A stretch of 18,841 nt of DNA from NCBI RefSeq assembly GCF_900258515.1, contig NZ_LT984884.1:50404-69244 (forward strand), in the 5' to 3' direction. The DNA comes from Lentibacillus sp. Marseille-P4043. GTDB lineage: Bacteria; Bacillota; Bacilli; Bacillales; Amphibacillaceae. The translations under genes and the position numbers were made by a program. Below are positions 13,690 to 18,841 of the stretch, piece by piece. The notes beneath the pieces are model-generated. The model was not told where the DNA came from. It did no database searches and saw only the letters and a list, made by a program, of their open reading frames with translations. The first letter of the stretch is position 1; each line of letters opens with the position of its first letter.

Positions 13690-15267
13690 TTACAGTTTTG
13701 CTTTTTCTTTTTGTCTTAATTCAATTCTTCTAATCTTCCCTGATGTTGTTTTTGGCAATTCCTCAATAAATTCAATTTCCCTTGGATATTTATATGGAGC
13801 GGTTAGCTTCTTGACATGATCCTGTAACTCCTTAACCAACTCTGGAGTATTCTTGTCCACTCCTGCTCGCAAAACGACAAATGCTTTAACAATATTGCCA
13901 CGGACTTCATGTGGACTTGCAACTACAGCACATTCTTGGACAGATGGATGTTTGACCAATGCATCTTCCACCTCAAATGGTCCAATTGTATAACCGGAAC
14001 TGATAATAATGTCGTCACTGCGTCCTTCAAACCAAAAGTAGCCATCTTCATCCTTTGAAGCTTGGTCACCTGTCACATAATAATTGCCGCGCTGGGCTAT
14101 TTTTGTGCGTTCTGGATCTTTATAATATTCGCGGAATAGTGCAGGACAATCAAGTTGAACCGCAATATCACCTACTTCGCCGACCGCAACAGGATCACCG
14201 TTTTCATCGATTACCTCGACATCATTACCTGGTGTCGGTTTTCCCATTGAGCCTGGTTTGACCTTCATATCTTTCATAAAGCCTAGTAACAACGTATTTT
14301 CTGTTTGTCCATAACCATCGCGAACAGTTATATCAAAATAGTTGCGGAATGTATCAATTACTTCTCTGTTTAGTGGCTCGCCAGCAGATACCGCACTATG
14401 TAGCGCAGGCAGTTGATAATCAGATAAGTTATCTACCTTGGCCATGATCCGATATTCCGTTGGGGTACAACATAAGACATTGATCTCGTTATCCTGAAGC
14501 AATGATAAATATGTTTTGGCATCGAATTTCCCGTGATATACAAAGCCCGTTGCGCCAGATCCTAATACAGACAAGAACGGACTCCAAATCCACTTTTGCC
14601 AGCCTGGCCCAGCTGTCGCCCAAACGGTATCACCATCATTAATACACAGCCAATTTTCGGACGCTGTTTTTAAATGGGCATAACCCCAACCATGGGTATG
14701 TACAACGCCTTTTGGATTTCCTGTCGTACCAGATGTATATGGCAAAAAGGCAATGTCATCGCGTGTCGTATCTGCGATTGCCAATTTATCAGATGCCTCG
14801 TCCTTTAAGCGGTCTAAAAAGAGCCAGTCGTCCACAGGTTCGCCAACAACAAAACGTGTTAGTTCATTGTATTCGTTGATTTCTTTGTATTGATCAACAA
14901 ACGGATAATAGCTTACTACTCCACTGACTTCTCCATGACGAATCCGGTATTGTAAATCTTTTGTTTTCAACATTTCGGAGCTTGGTATAATGATAATCCC
15001 CGTTTTTAATGCGGCTAGATAAACTTCATATGCGGCAATCAATCGTGGGATCATAACTAAAATTTTGTCGCCTTTTTTTAAACCTTTTTCTAAGAAAACG
15101 TTTCCAATTTGGTTTACATTCTTCATCAACTGGGTATAAGTAACTATATCGTTATTCCCATTATCATCTTGCCAAATTAATGCCTTTCGTTCTGGATCTG
15201 TTGCATAACGCTCCATTTCCATTACAATATTATAATTTTTCGGAGCAACCAAGTCTTCTCTGTTCAT
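13690..15267 (-). CDS. mbcS: Acyl-CoA synthetase, MbcS-like
   Basis: This is a 525-residue AMP-forming ligase that would activate a short or branched-chain carboxylic acid to its CoA thioester. Motifs: the ATP-binding YTSGTTGNPKG (residues 177-187), the aromatic/adenine motif DGYGQTE, the hinge aspartate region TGDQASKDEDGYFWFEGRSDD, and the catalytic-lysine tail LPKTTSGKIRR. The overall sequence resembles Bacillus MbcS/YtcI, linked to 2-methylbutyrate-type precursors of branched-chain fatty acids; the exact substrate is inference. I choose the ATG at 15267 because GGAG lies nine bases upstream; the earlier ATG at 15282 has no ribosome binding site. It is a single-gene unit with promoter and terminator visible. 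Confidence 0.85.
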   Translation of the reverse strand: MNREDLVAPKNYNIVMEMERYATDPERKALIWQDDNGNNDIVTYTQLMKNVNQIGNVFLEKGLKKGDKILVMIPRLIAAYEVYLAALKTGIIIIPSSEMLKTKDLQYRIRHGEVSGVVSYYPFVDQYKEINEYNELTRFVVGEPVDDWLFLDRLKDEASDKLAIADTTRDDIAFLPYTSGTTGNPKGVVHTHGWGYAHLKTASENWLCINDGDTVWATAGPGWQKWIWSPFLSVLGSGATGFVYHGKFDAKTYLSLLQDNEINVLCCTPTEYRIMAKVDNLSDYQLPALHSAVSAGEPLNREVIDTFRNYFDITVRDGYGQTENTLLLGFMKDMKVKPGSMGKPTPGNDVEVIDENGDPVAVGEVGDIAVQLDCPALFREYYKDPERTKIAQRGNYYVTGDQASKDEDGYFWFEGRSDDIIISSGYTIGPFEVEDALVKHPSVQECAVVASPHEVRGNIVKAFVVLRAGVDKNTPELVKELQDHVKKLTAPYKYPREIEFIEELPKTTSGKIRRIELRQKEKAKL

Positions 15268-15300
15268 CTGTATCAACTCCATTACTAGTATGTAAGTTTC

Positions 15301-15329
15301 ATTATAGCAAATGTTGAGAAAACTTTAAA
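15301..15329 (-). promoter_or_regulatory. Sigma-A promoter of the acyl-CoA synthetase gene
   Basis: On the minus strand TTTAAA (plus positions 15324-15329) and TATAAT (15301-15306) are 17 bases apart, and TGC directly before the -10 box makes an extended -10 element. The leader to the ATG at 15267 would be about 27 bases. Confidence 0.75.
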
Positions 15330-15378
15330 TATATATTTTCACACTAAAATAAATTTCGATTTCTTTCGACAAAATGTA

Positions 15379-15407
15379 TTTCAATATCATGACCATTGAA
15401 CTATACT
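15379..15407 (+). promoter_or_regulatory. Possible promoter of the c-di-GMP gene
   Basis: TATACT (15402-15407) matches five of six -10 bases; TTTCAA (15379-15384) lies 17 bases upstream and is a poor -35 box. Weak call. Confidence 0.35.
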
Positions 15408-15463
15408 ATTGTTATAGGACAATGCATTTATATTTTTCAATTTATAAGTAGGGACGTGATAAC

Positions 15464-18460
15464 ATGGCCAAGGTTCCCCAGAAGAGGAACAGCAATTTCT
15501 TACGCTCAATTTTTAAACAAAACAATATAAAGACGGAGAACACATCACCTATTGAGAATGATATTTTATTAGATTACTATCAATCTTTGGCAAGTTATCA
15601 TCCAGATTTAATTGTTGTTCTTTCATTAGATGGTAAAATCATTTCTCAAAACAGAAAAAGTTTGAATGAATTTTTGGGGTATCATTCAAAAGATGATGTG
15701 AATTATAAAGATCTTATTCCTAAAGAAAGTCATCCAATCGTTCAATCGGCATTTTACGCTACATTAAAGGGTAAGCCCCAACGGTATGAGGTCATGATTC
15801 GAAATAAACATGAGGAATTATTAAATACAGTTTTAACATTTATCCCAATTAGAAAGACAAACGGCAATGTTGAGGGCATTTACATAATTATTCGCGACAA
15901 CACGAAACATAAACGTTTGCAGAACGAACTAGCATTGAATGAGCGTCATTTAACACATGCACAACAAATTGCCAATATAGGCAGCTGGGAATACGATATC
16001 ACGGAAGATAAGCTGTTTTGTTCGGATTATTTTTATGACATTTTTGGATTTGATAAATCGAAGACGGTCCCAAATATGGATAAACCATTTTCGTTTGTTC
16101 ATCCTGACGATAATGTGAAAGTGAGGAAAATTGTTGACGAATCCTGTCGAAAAGGAATCAGCTATGCAGTTGATTTTCGTATCTATCATGGGAAAACAAA
16201 CAAATTAAAATATATTAAAGTACAAGCAGAAGCAATTTGGAAAGAAAATAAACCCTATAAGCTTGTTGGGGTGATTAAAGATTATACGATTCAAAAAAAC
16301 TTGGAAAGTCAAATGGCAGAAACACAGAAAAGTTATCGGCACATTTTTGACCACTTAAATGTTGGTATTTGGCTGCGAGATCATGAATCAGGGAACATCA
16401 GCTACATTTCCAAAGGGATGGAATCTATTTTGCAGTACCCACTTGAAACGTTTTACAATAGGGATGGCTCCGCCGTTTGGAAAAAGCTGATTCACCCCGA
16501 TGACCGGGAAGCAGCATTGGAAAAACAAGCGCAATTGCAACATGGGGAAACATTATTACAACAATACCGTGTTATTTGTGGTGATGGTACAACAAAGTGG
16601 GTATTTGACCAAACTGTTCCATGGTTTGATGAAAATGGAAAGCTAGTTAGCGTGTTTGGCATGTTCGCTGATATCACACCAGAAATAGAGATGCAGCAGC
16701 AACTCGACTACTTTGCAACACATGACACATTAACAGGACTACCGAACCAACGTAGCCTGTATGAGAAGCTCGACCATTTATGTGCCGAGCGAACGAATAA
16801 AAAGTTTGCCTTGTTTTACCTTGATTTAGACCGTTTCCAAATGATTAATGATTCATTGGGCTATCAAATAGGTGATGAAGTACTGAAGCAAATTGCCAAT
16901 CGACTATTGTCCATATTACCGAACAATAGCTATGTAGCGCGAATCAGCAGTAACGATTTTGTCGCCTTAATAGATGATTATAATACAAAAGACGGCCTTT
17001 TCAAGCTGGCGGAAATTCTAATAGAAAAAACGATGGAGCCACTAACCGTTGAAGGCTACGGGTTACACATTACCACAAGTATCGGAATCAGCTTTTTTCC
17101 CGATGATGGTGAAACAAAACTCTCGCTAATTGAAAATGCGCATGCCGCTTTATACCATGCAAAAAATCTTGGCAAAAACAATTATCAGCTTTATTCATTT
17201 TCGCGTGATATCTCATCCTATAAAAAGTATGTCATTGAGAAAGATATGCGAAGAGCGATTGACAATGAAGAATTCGAAGTGTATTACCAACCACGTGTTG
17301 ATGCAAAATCTGGTGTGATCCGGGGAGCAGAGGCATTAATTCGCTGGAATCATGAAGAGTGGGGACTTGTCTCACCAGGTGAATTTATTCCGTTGGCAGA
17401 GGAAAACCACCTTGTCCACCATATAGGGGAATTTGTTTTGAAACAAGTTTGCTCCCAATTACGTACTTGGAGAGATAACGATGTCAAACTGCGCCCTATT
17501 TCTATTAACATTTCGCCACTCAGTTTTATGCGGTCAGGGTTAGTTGCCTTTATCGAAGAACAGCTAACAACGTATGATGTACCGGCAAAGTATTTGGAAG
17601 TAGAAATTACCGAGAGCTCTTTATTGCGAAGTGAGCAGCAAGTACTTGAAACATTACAAGGCTTGAAAGATTTAGGGATCAAAATCGCCATTGATGATTT
17701 TGGTACCGGATATGCATCTTTAAATTATTTACGTCAATTTCATGCAGATACACTAAAAATTGATAAACTATTTGTAGAAAAAATTTCCGCAGATAATAAT
17801 AAAAACGCCGCTATCATTTCATCCATTTTACATTTAGCAAAAGGTTTAGAGATGAAAGTAGTTGCGGAAGGTGTAGAGGAATATGAACAATTGGAATTCC
17901 TGCAACAGAAGGAATGCGAAGAAATTCAAGGCTACTTATTTTCCAAACCTGTTCCCATTGCTACATTTGAACAAATGCTGCAAACCGGCTTCATTAAACC
18001 AACAAAACAAAAACTGGTTAAACCACCAGAGGATGAGAGAAGAAGCTTCTACCGCTTTACTTTCCCTCAACATGTAGTTGGTAAAATGTCGATTACATCG
18101 GTCAACAAACGGAAAGTAAATCTCGGTTCTGCCGATGTTTTGGTTAAGGATATAGGCCTTGGCGGGATCAAAGTTCTCTCATCCTTGAATTTGCCAGTTA
18201 ATTCACCAATAAAATTGCAGTTTTCCATTCGACTGCTCGGAGAAAACTTTGATTTTGATGGTACATTGGTTTGGAAAAACGAAGCAAAGGGAGATACGTT
18301 CCATTACGGGATTAATTTTGATATTCATGAAGCTAATGAGGACAGGCTTGCGGTCGTCATTAATAAAATGACCGTACTGCAAAGATTAAATCAAGAAATA
18401 CCCGATACAAACTTTATTAAAGAAAGCCCTTATCTTTACTTAAAAAAGAATCATATATAA
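15464..18460 (+). CDS. PAS-PAS-PAS-GGDEF-EAL-PilZ c-di-GMP signalling protein
   Basis: This 998-residue cytoplasmic protein has three PAS sensor domains (about 39-150, 160-280, 285-410), a GGDEF domain (about 415-575), an EAL domain (about 585-838) and a C-terminal PilZ domain (about 858-970). The GGDEF signature is SSNDF (495-499), so cyclase activity is probably lost. The EAL site looks complete: EAL (623-625), NIS, the EITES segment, DD (744-745) in DDFGTGYASL, K765, E802 and Q822. It is thus likely a phosphodiesterase that breaks down c-di-GMP, with PAS input. PilZ keeps the RxxxR motif (R860, R864) but has DIGLGG in place of DxSxxG. No membrane segments. The start has only a weak ribosome binding site (AGGGACGTGATA). 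Confidence 0.92.
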   Translation: MAKVPQKRNSNFLRSIFKQNNIKTENTSPIENDILLDYYQSLASYHPDLIVVLSLDGKIISQNRKSLNEFLGYHSKDDVNYKDLIPKESHPIVQSAFYATLKGKPQRYEVMIRNKHEELLNTVLTFIPIRKTNGNVEGIYIIIRDNTKHKRLQNELALNERHLTHAQQIANIGSWEYDITEDKLFCSDYFYDIFGFDKSKTVPNMDKPFSFVHPDDNVKVRKIVDESCRKGISYAVDFRIYHGKTNKLKYIKVQAEAIWKENKPYKLVGVIKDYTIQKNLESQMAETQKSYRHIFDHLNVGIWLRDHESGNISYISKGMESILQYPLETFYNRDGSAVWKKLIHPDDREAALEKQAQLQHGETLLQQYRVICGDGTTKWVFDQTVPWFDENGKLVSVFGMFADITPEIEMQQQLDYFATHDTLTGLPNQRSLYEKLDHLCAERTNKKFALFYLDLDRFQMINDSLGYQIGDEVLKQIANRLLSILPNNSYVARISSNDFVALIDDYNTKDGLFKLAEILIEKTMEPLTVEGYGLHITTSIGISFFPDDGETKLSLIENAHAALYHAKNLGKNNYQLYSFSRDISSYKKYVIEKDMRRAIDNEEFEVYYQPRVDAKSGVIRGAEALIRWNHEEWGLVSPGEFIPLAEENHLVHHIGEFVLKQVCSQLRTWRDNDVKLRPISINISPLSFMRSGLVAFIEEQLTTYDVPAKYLEVEITESSLLRSEQQVLETLQGLKDLGIKIAIDDFGTGYASLNYLRQFHADTLKIDKLFVEKISADNNKNAAIISSILHLAKGLEMKVVAEGVEEYEQLEFLQQKECEEIQGYLFSKPVPIATFEQMLQTGFIKPTKQKLVKPPEDERRSFYRFTFPQHVVGKMSITSVNKRKVNLGSADVLVKDIGLGGIKVLSSLNLPVNSPIKLQFSIRLLGENFDFDGTLVWKNEAKGDTFHYGINFDIHEANEDRLAVVINKMTVLQRLNQEIPDTNFIKESPYLYLKKNHI

Positions 18461-18572
18461 TTAACACAACTTTCGCACCAATAAAATATGATCAAACAGT
18501 TAGCTGTGGCAAACTTTGAACACCTTTAATAATTGCCTTGACAACTCTGGTAAACATAAAGACTGTTAAGAT

Positions 18573-18597
18573 TGAGGCTGCGATTACTCGCCTTATT
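18573..18597 (-). repeat. Hairpin core shared with the array terminator
   Basis: CTGCGATTACTCGCC (18578-18592) is the exact reverse complement of 11210-11224. Here the flanks AGG and CCTTA can pair only weakly. No other feature is seen between 18461 and 18659; the c-di-GMP gene has no clear terminator unless this is it. Confidence 0.5.
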
Positions 18598-18659
18598 GAA
18601 AACATTTGTTGATTTATATACAAAATGTGTAATTACTAAAAAATTGCTCCTTCGCCGTT

Positions 18660-18775
18660 CCGGAAATACACTTCGCTTTCCGGGGGCGGCTGCTGAGCCT
18701 CCTTGTGCTAACGCACTGCGGGGTCTCACCTAGGCCTTTCCTCCCCCAGGAGTCTCCGCGTATTTCCTCCACTGG
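18660..18775 (-). repeat. Dispersed long-hairpin repeat, copy 3
   Basis: It aligns over its whole length with copy 1 at 32-147, in the same orientation. Its ends GGAAATAC (18662-18669) and GTATTTCC are self-complementary but differ from those of copies 1 and 2. No ORF. The remaining 66 bases of the window show nothing recognisable apart from a short TACTAC/GTAGTA inverted repeat. Confidence 0.8.
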
Positions 18776-18841
18776 TTTTGCATTTACTACCATTAACTGT
18801 AGTAGTATGTGTTCTACCAAGCCACATTCTACCGCTTCACT

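Overview
The window looks like chromosomal DNA of a low-GC, Gram-positive Bacillaceae, most likely a halotolerant relative of Oceanobacillus, Virgibacillus or Lentibacillus. The evidence is strong AGGAGG-type ribosome binding sites, sigma-A promoters, a CtsR-controlled clpE, the Bacillus yfhE/yfhF/recX/yfhH gene group, and dispersed hairpin repeats of a kind common in this family. The genus is an inference.

Layout. Positions 1-360 hold two inverted copies of a dispersed long-hairpin repeat; a third copy lies at 18660-18775. Positions 585-5020 carry an expanded yfh locus: yfhH (-), an SDR oxidoreductase (+), recX (-), yfhF (+), a GNAT acetyltransferase (+) behind a long structured leader, another dispersed repeat, and the small gene yfhE (+), which ends inside its own terminator. 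Positions 5019-5190 hold a dense cluster of DnaA-box-like 9-mers, followed by a small gene with a dsRNA-binding-like C-terminus (-) and an XRE regulator (+). Positions 6159-8087 are a YtrA-type GntR / ABC ATPase / ABC permease operon (-) with an operator across its promoter. Positions 8226-9281 are a membrane SPFH gene followed by a small ribbon-helix-helix gene (-). Positions 9439-10302 encode an exported metallo-beta-lactamase-fold protein (-). Positions 10501-11121 are a strict 20-bp tandem array with no credible protein. Then come clpE (-), an MbcS-like acyl-CoA synthetase (-), and a 998-residue PAS3-GGDEF-EAL-PilZ protein (+).

How the parts work together. Most genes are housekeeping or stress functions in short units closed by visible intrinsic terminators. 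ClpE is placed under CtsR by two operators around its promoter. The GntR/ABC unit looks self-regulated, as in the ytr family. The large c-di-GMP protein has a degenerate GGDEF site but a complete EAL site, so it is probably a phosphodiesterase with a PilZ sensor.

Most interesting unexplained items: (1) the GNAT leader, where three segments can form mutually exclusive hairpins, one of which covers the ribosome binding site and ends in a T-run, which is the architecture of a riboswitch or attenuator I do not recognise; (2) the 20-bp tandem array; (3) the DnaA-box cluster away from any dnaA gene; (4) hairpin repeats whose outer stems differ in sequence between copies but stay self-complementary. 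Small genes at 4866-5000 and 8226-8405 are easily overlooked, and several start codons were moved to match ribosome binding sites.
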